From Rhodospirillaceae bacterium (GTDB taxonomy: Bacteria > Pseudomonadota > Alphaproteobacteria > UBA8366 > GCA-2717185), in the NCBI GenBank assembly GCA_002717185.1, contig PBDC01000042.1, positions 20,668 to 62,670 on the forward strand: DNA of 42,003 bases, in the 5' to 3' direction. Under the pieces are notes generated by a model, which worked only from the letters and a program-made list of their open reading frames with translations, did no database searches and was not told the origin of the DNA. Position numbers and translations under genes: made by a program. Shown here in pieces: positions 9,761-19,065 of the stretch (its first letter is position 1; every line of letters starts with the position of its first letter).

Positions 9761-10690
9761 ATGAGTGCCAGGGAAGATAATGTTGCGGAGCGCAAAGTCG
9801 AACTGGCCATGCTTATCATGGTTGTTGCGATGTTGCTGTTACCGGCGATCGATGCGTTGGCCAAGGTGCTGTCGGCGACAGTGCCGGTTGGACTGATCGT
9901 ATGGAGCCGTTTTGCCTTTCAGACGACACTACTGGCCCCCGACGCTCTCCGGAAGCAGCACTCAGCACAAAGCGGTCTTCAGCTAACGCATGCTACCCGC
10001 GGAGGATTGCTGGCCCTCACGACTCTGATGTTCTTCGTCGCGGTGCGGGTATTGCCGCTGGCCGAAGCCATATCGATTTTTTTCGTCGAACCTTTAATCC
10101 TGACCCTGTTGTCCGCGGTGCTCCTGCGGGAGTCCATTGGCTGGCGGCGGATCAGTGCGGTCGTGTTAGGGTTTTCTGGTGCGCTTATCATCATCCAGCC
10201 GAGCTACGAGGTTTTCGGGCTGCACGCGTTGTTTCCACTGGGGGCCGCCCTCTGCTTCGCGCTCTATCTGATTTTGACACGCCGGATCGCAAGACGTGAG
10301 GATCCGACCACAATGCAATTTTATGCCGGGTTTTACGGGCTCCTGGTGATGTCAGCCAGCCTGGCCATCGGTTGGATGCTCAACATCTCAGTTCTCACGC
10401 CGGTTTGGCCAACCCTGGCAGAATGGGGTCTGCTGGCCTTGGTCGGTGTTGTCGCGACGGTTGGCCATCATATGGTAGTGCACGCCTTCCGCCGCGCCGA
10501 AGCGGCGATACTGGCGCCGTTCCAATATCTCGAAATCATTGGCGCAACGACCTACGGGTTCATCATCTTCGGCGATTTTCCCGATGAAACGACTTGGCTC
10601 GGCGTAGCAATCATCGTCGGGTCGGGTTTCTACGTATTCCGTCGTGAGCGGGCACTCGCTCGTCGAGTTTCGCCAAAAACGCCTCGCTAG
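9761..10690 (+). CDS. EamA/DMT superfamily permease
   Basis: A 309-residue protein with ten predicted transmembrane segments in two EamA repeats. Visible segments include LAMLIMVVAMLLLPAIDALAK at the N-terminus, LPLAEAISIFFVEPLIL at the end of repeat 1, and the repeat-2 segment AEAAILAPFQYLEIIGATTYG. This arrangement matches inner-membrane drug/metabolite or amino-acid exporters (RhaT/YdcZ type). The substrate is unknown. ATG 9761 is 15 bp after the TauE/SafE stop. Confidence 0.87.
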   Translation: MSAREDNVAERKVELAMLIMVVAMLLLPAIDALAKVLSATVPVGLIVWSRFAFQTTLLAPDALRKQHSAQSGLQLTHATRGGLLALTTLMFFVAVRVLPLAEAISIFFVEPLILTLLSAVLLRESIGWRRISAVVLGFSGALIIIQPSYEVFGLHALFPLGAALCFALYLILTRRIARREDPTTMQFYAGFYGLLVMSASLAIGWMLNISVLTPVWPTLAEWGLLALVGVVATVGHHMVVHAFRRAEAAILAPFQYLEIIGATTYGFIIFGDFPDETTWLGVAIIVGSGFYVFRRERALARRVSPKTPR

Positions 10691-11300
10691 AGCATGCTGA
10701 TACCGCCTTGAATTTCGACCAACTTCTAGCGTTGGTAACGAATTGACGGGTCTCCGAAGGGTTGCGCGCAAAAATTTATTGGTGGCAGCCACCGTGGTGA
10801 TCACGACGATCAAGGTTGCCAGAGACCTTAGCAACCAGTCGGGCGGGAAGACCTCATAGATCGCTTCGCAGTTTCTATTGATTGCCAGATCGTAGATAAT
10901 TTCAAAACGGATCCGGTCTTGAATCTGCGTTTGAACTGGAGGAACCGCCAAACCCCGTGCCGTTGTACGCAAACCAAAGCGAAGGGCGTGCCGGTCAGCT
11001 CGCCTTCTCAATGGCATCGACACAGTTGAAATTGTCTGCGAGGCATTCCAGTGACATGCTAACCACTGCGTCGTCGCCATCTATACGGAAATCGATTTCT
11101 TACAATTGATGGATTGCCCCTGCAGGGTGGTTAAAAGTGTGAAATCGCTCGTGCGGTCCGATGGGGCGGGTGGAACGCCAGGAATTGTTATCGCCCGTAA
11201 ACGAAATCGGCACCAATATGAACAGTGGCGATTTTTTCGTTGGAAGCGATTTTACTATTCTGTTTAAGGAATTATGTGGGTTCTAGCTTGTTTGCACCCT
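10691..11300. other. 610-bp stretch without an intact gene; possible minus-strand relic
   Basis: No complete gene is recognisable. On the minus strand a short open stretch just below 11,100 reads EIDFRIDGDDAVVSMSLECL and ends at TGA near 10,998. Another minus-strand frame (~10,770-10,990) stays open with protein-like composition (RFEIIYDLAINRN, AIYEVFPPDWLL). Neither belongs to a family I recognise. The pattern fits a decayed gene, but chance open frames are possible. Apart from these frames I see no clear terminator, promoter or repeat. Confidence 0.35.
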
Positions 11301-12524
11301 TCAAATGGCATCGCGCTCCTTCAGTGCTTTGATCTCGTCTGGGGATAGCGCGAGCCAGCTGCCATAGATGTCTTCGTTATGCTCGCCATGCAGCGGTGAG
11401 GATTTAACCGGCACCTTGGTGTCCGACATGCTGAGCGGCCAGCCGGAGACGATAACCTCACCTCGCTGCGGGTGATTAACCGTGGTCATGACGCCGCGCG
11501 CATGCAGATCTTTGTCGTGCATCAGCTCCTTGGTGTTGTAGACCGCGCCGCATGGCACCTTGGCTTTGGCGATTATGCCCATCACTTCCTCCTTGGTGTA
11601 CTGCATGGTCCAGTCGGTGATCGCCTTGTCGACTTCCTCCTTGTGGTTCCAGCGGGCGGTTCCGTCCTGAAGGCGCGGGTCGGTGGCGAGGTCCTCGCGG
11701 CCAATTACTTCCATTAAACGGTGTCAGTGCTGTTCGTTTCCGCGCGAAGTAAAAATATAGCAATAGTCGTCGGGTCCTCTGGGCTTGCAGCGATAGAGCC
11801 CGCCCGGAGATGAACTCAGTACCGAGTTGCCGGCGCGGGGTAGCACGTCCTGCAACGGCACTTGCTTGCTCATCGGCGTGCGGCAATAGTTGATCATCGC
11901 ATCGCGCATGGCGATCTGGATATGTTGTCCGCGCCCCGTCGTGACCCGTTGGAATAGCGCGCCGAGGATGCCCATCGCACACAGCATGCCGGTGCCACCT
12001 ATAGTTGCGCCTGGCTTAATTGGAGGGCTATCTGGTTCACCATTGACTGCCATGGTGCCGCCAGTTGCCTGTGCAATCATATCGAAAGACAGGTAGTTCG
12101 CCTGCGGGCTGTTAGGTGAGAACCCCTTAACTTGCGCAAAGATGATACGCGGGTTGATTTCTTTCAGCCGATCATAGTCAAAGCCGAGCCGTGCGAAGGT
12201 GCCGGGTGCCATGTTTTCTATAACCACGTCAGCCTCGGTAATCAATTTGGTCAGTAATTCCTTGCCTTCATCGCTCTTCAAATTGCAGGTGACACTTTTT
12301 TTATTCAGGTTGTAGTAAATGAATTAGTTAGCATCGACGCCCGGCTGATCGGTGAAGCTCCAGCGGCCGGGTTCGCCCTGTTTTGGCTCTTCTACCTTGA
12401 CCACCTCCGCTCCCATCCATGCAAGCGCCTCGGTGCAGGATGGACCGGCTTCGAACTGCGTCAGGTCGACCACCTTGATACCGTCTAGGGCTGGAGCCGT
12501 GCCATTCGTCGTCATACCATCCAT
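11301..12524 (-). pseudogene. CaiB/BaiF (class III) CoA-transferase, formyl-CoA:oxalate type, broken by two in-frame stops
   Basis: One continuous minus-strand frame of 408 codons encodes a near full-length class III CoA-transferase, close in length to Frc (416 residues). It is interrupted only by TAA at 12324-12326 (codon 67) and TGA at 11724-11726 (codon 267). Against remembered Frc sequences, codon 67 falls at the DALYF tyrosine (Tyr59 of oxalate CoA-transferase) and codon 267 at a conserved tryptophan (EQH-stop-HRL against EQNWEN). Each stop is thus one substitution from the ancestral codon. The rest is well kept: [33 protein letters not shown] with the catalytic aspartate, and PLHGEHNEDIY. 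No frameshift is seen. The start has GAGG just upstream and lies 25 bp after the SDR gene, so it was probably co-transcribed with it. Confidence 0.88.
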
Positions 12525-12549
12525 AAATTTATCCTCTTATCCCACAATG

Positions 12550-13302
12550 TTAGTAAAGATATTGACCGCCATTGACGTGGATAGTCTGGCCGGTGATGCG
12601 CGAAGCCGCGTCAGAGGTCAGGAACACGATTGTCTGCGCAATGTCCTCTGGCTTGGTGATCCCTTTGATTGGTGAATCGGCGACGACTGCGGCAATTTCT
12701 TCCTCGTTCATCCCGTAGCGCGGCTGCGCCGTATCCGTTAGGCCTGGCGCCACCGCGTTGACCCGAATGTTGTGCGGTGCCAACTCTAGGGCCATCGCCC
12801 GCGTCATGCCGACGATCCCTGCCTTGCTTGTGACGTAGTGTACGCCGTTGGCTGAACTGCAGAAAGCCGCTCGCGATGCCAGGCTGACGATGCTACCGGG
12901 CTGACCCGCCGTGACCATGCGTTTGGCCGCCGCCTGTGCGCACAGGAAAGAGCCCTTAAGGTTGACGCCGATGACGGCGTCCCATTCCTCAACAGTCATA
13001 TCCAGTAAAGGAGAGCGTGGGAAGATCGCCGCATTGTTGACCAAGATATTGATCCCACCCATTTTGTCTGCGGCGGCTAGCAACGTCTCTACGTCGCCAC
13101 GTTTGGAGATATCCGCTTGCACTGCAACGGCAGCGACGCCTTGGCTCTCTGCTTCGGCGACAATCAAATTTGCTGCGCCCAGGTCGTCTAGATAGTTGAT
13201 GATCACCGAAACTCCGGCCTCGGCCAATGCCAATGCGGCGGCCCGTCCGATGCCTTGCTGCGCGCCGGTAACAATAGCAACCTTTGAGGTCTGCTCGCTC
13301 AT
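12550..13302 (-). CDS. Short-chain dehydrogenase/reductase (SDR, FabG-like)
   Basis: A 250-residue classical SDR. The Rossmann motif TGAQQGIG is at residues 12-19, NNAA at ~89-92, and the active site has S143 (SLAS), Y156 and K160 (YVTSK). The C-terminal GQTIHVNGGQY is typical of the FabG/glucose-dehydrogenase-like branch. It would oxidise an alcohol or reduce a ketone with NAD(P)H. It sits directly upstream of the broken CoA-transferase, which suggests a past shared role in acyl or hydroxyacid metabolism; the substrate is unknown. Confidence 0.9.
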   Translation of the reverse strand: MSEQTSKVAIVTGAQQGIGRAAALALAEAGVSVIINYLDDLGAANLIVAEAESQGVAAVAVQADISKRGDVETLLAAADKMGGINILVNNAAIFPRSPLLDMTVEEWDAVIGVNLKGSFLCAQAAAKRMVTAGQPGSIVSLASRAAFCSSANGVHYVTSKAGIVGMTRAMALELAPHNIRVNAVAPGLTDTAQPRYGMNEEEIAAVVADSPIKGITKPEDIAQTIVFLTSDAASRITGQTIHVNGGQYLY

Positions 13303-13612
13303 GATATCTCGCTACGCGGTTGGAGCGCCGGAACTGCCGGCGCGAATAGGAGATTTTTTCCCTTCGAGTGATAGCCTGTCAATGCTGCCACCGCTGCAGC
13401 GGTAAACTAAGGCGAAGCCGAGTTCATAATCCAGGGCTTCACTCGCAACTGTTAAAACAAACCAGCTATCAGGCACTCCTTCGACCTACTCTGTGGTCTC
13501 TGACGGCGCATCTCGTTACTCAGATGAGGTCGTGGTTACTTGGAAGTGCCTTCAGCCATCCAAAAACCGTGCGATTCCAGTCTATCAGCCCCCGCGGCTA
13601 CTCTGCTGCTTT
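13303..13612. other. 310-bp intergenic region between SDR and YghU-type genes
   Basis: It lies between two minus-strand genes and should hold the SDR promoter. I see no convincing gene, terminator or repeat in it. Confidence 0.5.
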
Positions 13613-14473
13613 TTAAATTTTATCCTGGGTTTTCGTTCCGAAGTCGCTAGCATCGTGGCGTTCGCGCAATTGCTCGCTAGGTTCCCCACGCACCCGATTG
13701 ACCATGCGACCCCGCTTTACCGTATCTCGACTATAGAGCTCATTGGCCCAGCGTTGAACGTTCGTATAGGACTGGACGTCTAGGAACTCCTCCGCCTCGT
13801 ATTGGTTGAAGATCGCCAGCCCGCCGTACCACGGGAAAATCGCCATGTCGGCGATGGTGTATTCGTCACCGACCATATAGCGGTTGTTGGCCAAGCGCTG
13901 CTCCAGCACGTCGAGCTGGCGCTTGGTCTCCATGGTGAAGCGGTCGATTGGGTACATTTGCTTTTCCGCCGCGTAGGCGTAGAAATGCCCGAATCCGCCA
14001 CCGACATAGGGGGCACTGCCCATCTGCCAGAAAAGCCAACTTAGGCATTCTGGTCTAAGTACCGGGTTCTTTGGCAAGAACTCGCCGAACTTCTCAGCTA
14101 GATAGAGTAGGATCGATCCGGATTCAAAGACGCGGACCGGAGGATTGGTGCTGTGGTCCATCAGTGCTGGGATCTTGGAATTAGGGTTGGCTGACACAAA
14201 TCCGCTGCTGAACTGATCGCCGTCGCTGATCTTGATCAACCAAGCGTCATATTCTGCGCCGCTGTGTCCCAGCGCCAGCAATTCTTCCAGCAATATGGTC
14301 ACCTTGACACCGTTCGGCGTCCCCAGCGAGTAGAGCTGCAACGGGTGTTTACCGACCGGCAGTTCGCGTTCGAACTGGGCGCCAGCGGTTGGCCGATTGA
14401 TATTGGTGAAAGCGCCCCCATCCTGGGCTGCCCATGTCCACACCTTGGGCGGTGTGTAGGTCGTATTACTCAT
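13613..14473 (-). CDS. yghU: Glutathione-dependent disulfide-bond oxidoreductase, YghU-type GST
   Basis: A 286-residue glutathione transferase-fold protein, very close to the length of E. coli YghU (288). The N-terminal leader SNTTYTPPKVWTW, the thioredoxin-fold entry HPLQLYSLGTPNGVKVTILL, and ESGSILLYLAEKFGEFLP in the GSH-binding site are typical of this Nu-class group. YghU/YfcG enzymes bind two glutathiones and reduce disulfides. The ATG at 14473 is chosen over the longer frame (to 14512) because GAGGGAGA lies 7 nt upstream. It is divergent from the carboxyltransferase gene across 187 bp. Confidence 0.9.
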   Translation of the reverse strand: MSNTTYTPPKVWTWAAQDGGAFTNINRPTAGAQFERELPVGKHPLQLYSLGTPNGVKVTILLEELLALGHSGAEYDAWLIKISDGDQFSSGFVSANPNSKIPALMDHSTNPPVRVFESGSILLYLAEKFGEFLPKNPVLRPECLSWLFWQMGSAPYVGGGFGHFYAYAAEKQMYPIDRFTMETKRQLDVLEQRLANNRYMVGDEYTIADMAIFPWYGGLAIFNQYEAEEFLDVQSYTNVQRWANELYSRDTVKRGRMVNRVRGEPSEQLRERHDASDFGTKTQDKI

Positions 14474-14660
14474 CCTAAGATCTCCCTCTTGGTGCTCGAT
14501 TTGGCGCACCACCGTCTGGCTTGCTTCCCCATATGAGGTGCTCGCGCAATGATTGTAAGCCTCCCGCCCACATTCTTGAAGCGGACTGGTGGTGTTGCTC
14601 TTGGTTTTACGGTGTGACGGGTTCTAGTCTCTTGGACGACAGGGTTCGAGGGAGATTTCG

Positions 14661-16211
14661 GTGAACCAGAAAGAGATCAGCAATGCGTTTCAGACACGCC
14701 GCGCTCGCATCCGTGAGGATATGGGCGGGGAGCACCGCTTGGAGCGTATCCGGGCGCGTGGCGGTTGGACAATTAGGGATCGGATCGATGACTTGTTTGA
14801 TCCTAAAACCTTTACAGAGATCGGTACTTTCGCACGCTCCTCGCGGGTAGAGGACAAGGATGACACCCCCGGCGACGGCAAAATTGGCGGTATCGGACGG
14901 GTCGAGGGACGGCCGGTTTGCGTCGTTGGCGATGATGTCACGGTCCGACACGGTTCAAGCTCTCAAGTTAGTAGCAAGAGAATGGACCGTATATACCAAA
15001 TGGCGATCGAAAACGGGCACCCCTTTGTCTATTTCGGCGAGACCGGTGGCGCGCGCCTGCCGGACACACTAGATTCTGAGGGTTTTTCGCTGGTTACGCC
15101 GAGTGTGGAAATAAGTGCCCGTGGCCGCGCCATCCCGATGGCGGCAGCGATCCTTGGCCGATCCTTTGGTGGATCCTCCTTCAAGTCGGCGATGGCGGAT
15201 TTCGTCGTACAGACCAAAGGATCCTGCCTCGCCGTGACCAGTCCGCGGGTGGTTGAGGTGGCTATCGGTGAGATCGTAGGATTTGAGGAACTCGGAGGCG
15301 TCGATGTGCACGATCGCATCACCGGACAGATTGACCGGGTGGCTGAGGATGAAGGCGATGCAATCCGGTTGATCAAAGACTGGCTCGGCTACATGCCGGC
15401 AAATGCGTGGGAGGTCCCGGAACGTCGTGATTGGGACGGTGATCTGTCGCCTGATAAAACGATTTACGATCTCGTGCCGACGCGTCGGACGCGGGGATAC
15501 GACATGCGGCGTGTGCTGCGTAGCTTGACCGACGATGGGAAAATCTTTGAGCTTAAACCGAATTTTGGGCGCAGCACTATCACCGCGTTGGGCCTTATCG
15601 CTGGTCGCACGGTTGGATTTATTGCATCGAATCCGATGTATTATGCGGGGGCGCTGACGCCGGAATCTTGCGACAAGGACACAGCCTTTGTTTGCCAGTG
15701 TGACGCCTTCAATATCCCGCTAATCTTCCTACAGGATGTGCCGGGCTTTCTGGTAGGCAAGAAGGTCGAGCACGACCGGGTTCTGTCCAAAGCGATCATG
15801 TTCCAACAGGCACTCACCCATTGCCAGGTGCCGCGCATAACTATCGTTATGCGCAAAGCCTTCGGGCTTGCCTATTTCAGCCTTGGTGGCAGTAATCGGC
15901 TGGGTGCAAACTCTGTTGTTGCTTGGCCTGGAGCCGAAATCGGATTCATGGACCCACAGGTTGGCGTCAACGTGGTCTACGCCGATCAACTGAAGAAGGC
16001 AGAAGATGCTGATGTGGAAAGGGCCCAGTTGATTAAGGGGTGGACTGTTGATACCGGCCCATTCGGTGCAGCGGGAATTATGGAAATCGACGAGGTCATT
16101 GATCCAGGGGAAACTCGCAGCTGGCTGCGCCGCCATATGGACTTCCTGAAGATCGTAGCGCCGCCACAGGGCGTGCGTAAGCCATTGGCTTATTGGCCAA
16201 CCTGTTATTGA
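14661..16211 (+). CDS. Stand-alone acyl-CoA carboxylase carboxyltransferase subunit (propionyl-CoA carboxylase beta-like)
   Basis: A 516-residue protein of the PCC-beta/methylmalonyl-CoA decarboxylase-alpha family. The N-terminal RIRARGGWTIRDRIDDLFD, a first crotonase half with ETGGARLPDT and GGSSFKSAMADFVV, and a second half with FLQDVPGFLVGKKVEHD and FMDPQVGVNVVY are visible. It transfers carboxyl from carboxybiotin to an acyl-CoA. No biotin carboxylase or biotin carrier gene is next to it, so it must use a partner encoded elsewhere, or do something else. The GTG start at 14661 has GAGGGAG about 8 nt upstream. It precedes an acyl-CoA synthetase gene, separated by 488 bp. Confidence 0.87.
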   Translation: MNQKEISNAFQTRRARIREDMGGEHRLERIRARGGWTIRDRIDDLFDPKTFTEIGTFARSSRVEDKDDTPGDGKIGGIGRVEGRPVCVVGDDVTVRHGSSSQVSSKRMDRIYQMAIENGHPFVYFGETGGARLPDTLDSEGFSLVTPSVEISARGRAIPMAAAILGRSFGGSSFKSAMADFVVQTKGSCLAVTSPRVVEVAIGEIVGFEELGGVDVHDRITGQIDRVAEDEGDAIRLIKDWLGYMPANAWEVPERRDWDGDLSPDKTIYDLVPTRRTRGYDMRRVLRSLTDDGKIFELKPNFGRSTITALGLIAGRTVGFIASNPMYYAGALTPESCDKDTAFVCQCDAFNIPLIFLQDVPGFLVGKKVEHDRVLSKAIMFQQALTHCQVPRITIVMRKAFGLAYFSLGGSNRLGANSVVAWPGAEIGFMDPQVGVNVVYADQLKKAEDADVERAQLIKGWTVDTGPFGAAGIMEIDEVIDPGETRSWLRRHMDFLKIVAPPQGVRKPLAYWPTCY

Positions 16212-16699
16212 GTGAGGGATTGATCGTTTCTGGAAAATTCCGTCAAATCACGCACGGGTACTTAAAAATCGAGTTGATTGTTACAAGTATCCGCAGATGT
16301 TTTAAGAAATCGTCAACCGAAATTCAGAAACGAGCCGCATGCGACCAGGAAAGGTTTTACCTGACGCCAGTTTGCATTGCGTGCACAATTTTCATAGTCC
16401 AAATAACCCTACAAAATATCCATCGATGTTCAGCGTTAATATCCAAACCGTCGCCTAAGGCGAATAGCGCGTGCTGATAATCGGTATAGATCTGCCTGCA
16501 GCTTTGCCTTGCAATAACCGATTAGGGTCACAAGGAAAGTAAGGAATCCCGATGATTATTCAGGATTAGTTAATTTCGGTTTGGCGGCTGCGTGATTAAC
16601 AATGGGTTTCAACGCACCTTGCTTGATTAAGGTGACGCCGCAGGGGCGTCTGGCTACCATTAGTATAAATCAAGGCATTAACGTTCTGGGAGACTAGTG
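16212..16699. other. AT-richer intergenic region upstream of the acyl-CoA synthetase
   Basis: About 490 bp with no credible gene. It has two short inverted repeats: TCGCC-TAA-GGCGA at 16451-16463 and GACGCC-GCAGG-GGCGTC at 16634-16650. The second sits about 50 bp before the start codon and could be an operator or a small hairpin in the leader. An AT-rich TAGTATAAAT near 16661-16670 could hold a -10 element, but no good -35 partner is seen. Confidence 0.35.
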
Positions 16700-18271
16700 A
16701 TGGAAATCGCACTTACACCGATGGAGTTTGCGCGGCGGGCGCGGCGCCTCTATGGCGACAAGGAAGCAGTCGTCGACGGCGAAAAGCGGTTTACCTATTC
16801 CGAGTTCCTGGAACGCTGCGATCGCTGGTCGTCTGCACTGCAGGGGCTGGGTGTCGGTCAGGGTGACCGGGTCGCATATATCGCGCCCAACACCCACTCG
16901 CATCTGGAGGCTTATTATGCCGTGCCACAGATGGGTGCGGTGCTAGTGCCGATCAACTATCGGCTGCTGCCGGAGGATTTCGAATACATCATCAACCATT
17001 GCGGCGCGAAAGTGGTCTGCGTCCATTCGGATTATCTGGAGGCGGTGGGCGGTATACGTGATCAGCTGACCCAAGTTGAGCATTTTGTAGCGCTGGAAGG
17101 CGCGAGCGAGGGCTGGCTAGACTACGAGGCTGCCCTGGCGTCGTCGTCTTCGGACTATGCGAAAGTCACAATCGAAGAGACCGATCTTTTGACCATCAAT
17201 TATACCAGCGGCACCACTGCACGACCGAAGGGTGTGATGATCACCCACCGCAACGCCTACATGAACGTCATGGGCTCGCTGGTGCATCACCATCTAACTC
17301 CCGCGGACCGCTATCTGTGGACGCTGCCCATGTTTCACGCCAATGGCTGGACTTTCACCTGGATCAACACGGCGCGCGGCATGACCCATGTTTGCCTGCG
17401 TCAGGTCGATCCGGCGCTTATATACAAGCTGATCCGCGAAGAGAGCATCACCATGTTCTGTGCCGCGCCGACAGTGCTGATTAGCATCGCCAACGCGCCG
17501 GCTGAGATGCGTGAAGGTGCGCCGCGCGGTGTGCGGTTGTTTACTGCGGGTGCCCCGCCGGCTGCTGCGACAATCGAGTTGGTAGAGCGCGATCTGGGCT
17601 GGGAGTTGACCCATGTCTACGGTTTAACAGAGACGGCACCGCTTATCACTGTCTGCGAGATCCGGCCTGAACATTGCAACCTGCCGGTCGAGGAATTGGC
17701 TCAGATCAAGTCGCGCCAGGGTGTCGAGCTTGTCAGTTCTGGAGAGCTGCGCGTTGTCAATGAGGATGGCGAGGAGGTGCCGCATGATGGTAAAACCTTG
17801 GGAGAGATAACTGTGCGCGGCAATGTGGTCATGAAGGGCTACTACAATGACCTGGAGGCGACAAACGCTGCCATCAAGGATGGCTGGTTCTATTCCGGCG
17901 ACGCCGCGGTGGTTCATCCAGACGGCTATGCTGAGATCCGAGACCGCTTCAAGGATGTCATTATTAGCGGTGGTGAGAACATTTCATCGGTCGAGGTCGA
18001 AGGTTGCCTGTTGCGTCATCCCGCTGTGCAGGAAGTGGCTGTTGTGGGTATGCCGCACGCAAAATGGGGTGAGTCGCCGCACGCCTTCGTAATTCTGCGA
18101 GAGGGAGCGGAGACGACGGAAGCCACCCTCAAGCAGCACGTGCGGGACAACCTTGCTCACTTCAAAACGCCGCAATGGGTAAACTTTGTTGACGACTTGC
18201 CGAAGACGGCGACCGGCAAAGTTCAGAAATACGTGCTACGTGGTGGCAAGGTGGGAATTTCACGCCAGTGA
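16700..18271 (+). CDS. AMP-dependent acyl-CoA synthetase/ligase
   Basis: Activates a carboxylic acid to its CoA thioester through an acyl-adenylate. The 523-residue ANL enzyme shows the P-loop YTSGTTARPKG (residues 168-178), VYGLTETAP (A5), GWFYSGDAAVVHPDGY (A7) and DRFKDVIISGGENIS (A8). The C-terminal KTATGKVQKY carries the catalytic lysine. It resembles medium/long-chain FadD-like or crotonobetaine-type ligases, but the substrate is not readable. ATG 16700 is preferred to GTG 16697 directly before it; a weak GGGAG lies upstream. The stop is 3 bp from the end of the convergent isomerase-like gene. Confidence 0.92.
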   Translation: MEIALTPMEFARRARRLYGDKEAVVDGEKRFTYSEFLERCDRWSSALQGLGVGQGDRVAYIAPNTHSHLEAYYAVPQMGAVLVPINYRLLPEDFEYIINHCGAKVVCVHSDYLEAVGGIRDQLTQVEHFVALEGASEGWLDYEAALASSSSDYAKVTIEETDLLTINYTSGTTARPKGVMITHRNAYMNVMGSLVHHHLTPADRYLWTLPMFHANGWTFTWINTARGMTHVCLRQVDPALIYKLIREESITMFCAAPTVLISIANAPAEMREGAPRGVRLFTAGAPPAAATIELVERDLGWELTHVYGLTETAPLITVCEIRPEHCNLPVEELAQIKSRQGVELVSSGELRVVNEDGEEVPHDGKTLGEITVRGNVVMKGYYNDLEATNAAIKDGWFYSGDAAVVHPDGYAEIRDRFKDVIISGGENISSVEVEGCLLRHPAVQEVAVVGMPHAKWGESPHAFVILREGAETTEATLKQHVRDNLAHFKTPQWVNFVDDLPKTATGKVQKYVLRGGKVGISRQ

Positions 18272-18274
18272 GGT

Positions 18275-18910
18275 CTAGCTATCCGCGGGAGGCGGCCAGC
18301 TCCCCGCGTAGGGTTTGACCAAGGCGCGTTCGACCAAGTCCAGATGATCCTGGCCGTAAAACATATCGTCACCGACAAAATAGGTTGGTGAGCCAAAGAC
18401 GGAGCGGTCGATCGCCTCTTGAGTGTTCGCCTTGTAGATTGCTTGCACGTCATTGCTCAACGCGGCGTCGAGCAGAGGTCCGGGGTCGATATCAACTGTT
18501 TGCGCCAGCCAGGCGAGGGAGTCTCGTGCGGTGAGATTGGCGTCATCTTTCCAATGCGCCTCCAGGAAGCCGTGGGCCAATCGGTTGGTGTCGCAGTCTT
18601 GCTGCGAACAGGCGATCAGCATGCTGTTCGCCAAGGTCATATCGTCATGGTGGTGGGTAGGAATGCCCTCGATGACGGGTGCGTTACGGTGCTCTGACCA
18701 GCGTTGTATCTCGCGTCCGAAATAGTAGGCACGGTGCGCTGTGGATCGGGTGCGTGTCGAGCCCGCGCCGCCCGCCTCAATTGCTGGCCCCAGTTCAAAT
18801 GGCTTGTGCACGATGGTGTGACTACCAGTGCGAGCAATTTCCATCAAACGGGCCGAACCAAGGTAGGCGAAGGCAGAATGAGCAGAGTAGAAATATTCGA
18901 TGTCGGCCAT
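18275..18910 (-). CDS. 2-hydroxychromene-2-carboxylate isomerase-like DsbA-fold protein
   Basis: A 211-residue thioredoxin/DsbA-fold protein of the HCCA isomerase/kappa-GST group. The N-terminal IEYFYSAHSAFAYLGSARL contains the serine region used to bind glutathione. The C-terminal GSPTYFVGDDMFYGQDHLD is the family hallmark. Known relatives isomerise intermediates of naphthalene-type aromatic degradation with glutathione, but many homologues are uncharacterised. A second glutathione enzyme (YghU-like) lies nearby. It is convergent with the acyl-CoA synthetase. Confidence 0.85.
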   Translation of the reverse strand: MADIEYFYSAHSAFAYLGSARLMEIARTGSHTIVHKPFELGPAIEAGGAGSTRTRSTAHRAYYFGREIQRWSEHRNAPVIEGIPTHHHDDMTLANSMLIACSQQDCDTNRLAHGFLEAHWKDDANLTARDSLAWLAQTVDIDPGPLLDAALSNDVQAIYKANTQEAIDRSVFGSPTYFVGDDMFYGQDHLDLVERALVKPYAGSWPPPADS

Positions 18911-19065
18911 GTCGATTTACTCTATGTGCTGGGTCGCTGTCGACGAGCTGCCGGCTGATACGCTCTGAGGCTAGCTTGTCACGTTTTTAAATAGTTCGGT
19001 CAAAATCAGCGGTGCCTCAGGCCAATCCGATTTGCCGTGCCTCAGGAATAGCAACGTATGCCTCG

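Noticed and set aside
10388..11080. 230-codon minus-strand open frame as a real gene
   Set aside because: Much of it is antisense to the EamA gene; only the part beyond 10,690 could be a relic, and no family was recognised.
11301..12524. Recoding of TGA (as Trp) or TAA as sense codons in this organism
   Set aside because: Other genes end normally at TGA and TAA (pgi, xseA, hyuA, mutL) and no other intact gene has internal in-frame TGA or TAA. Nonsense mutation is simpler.
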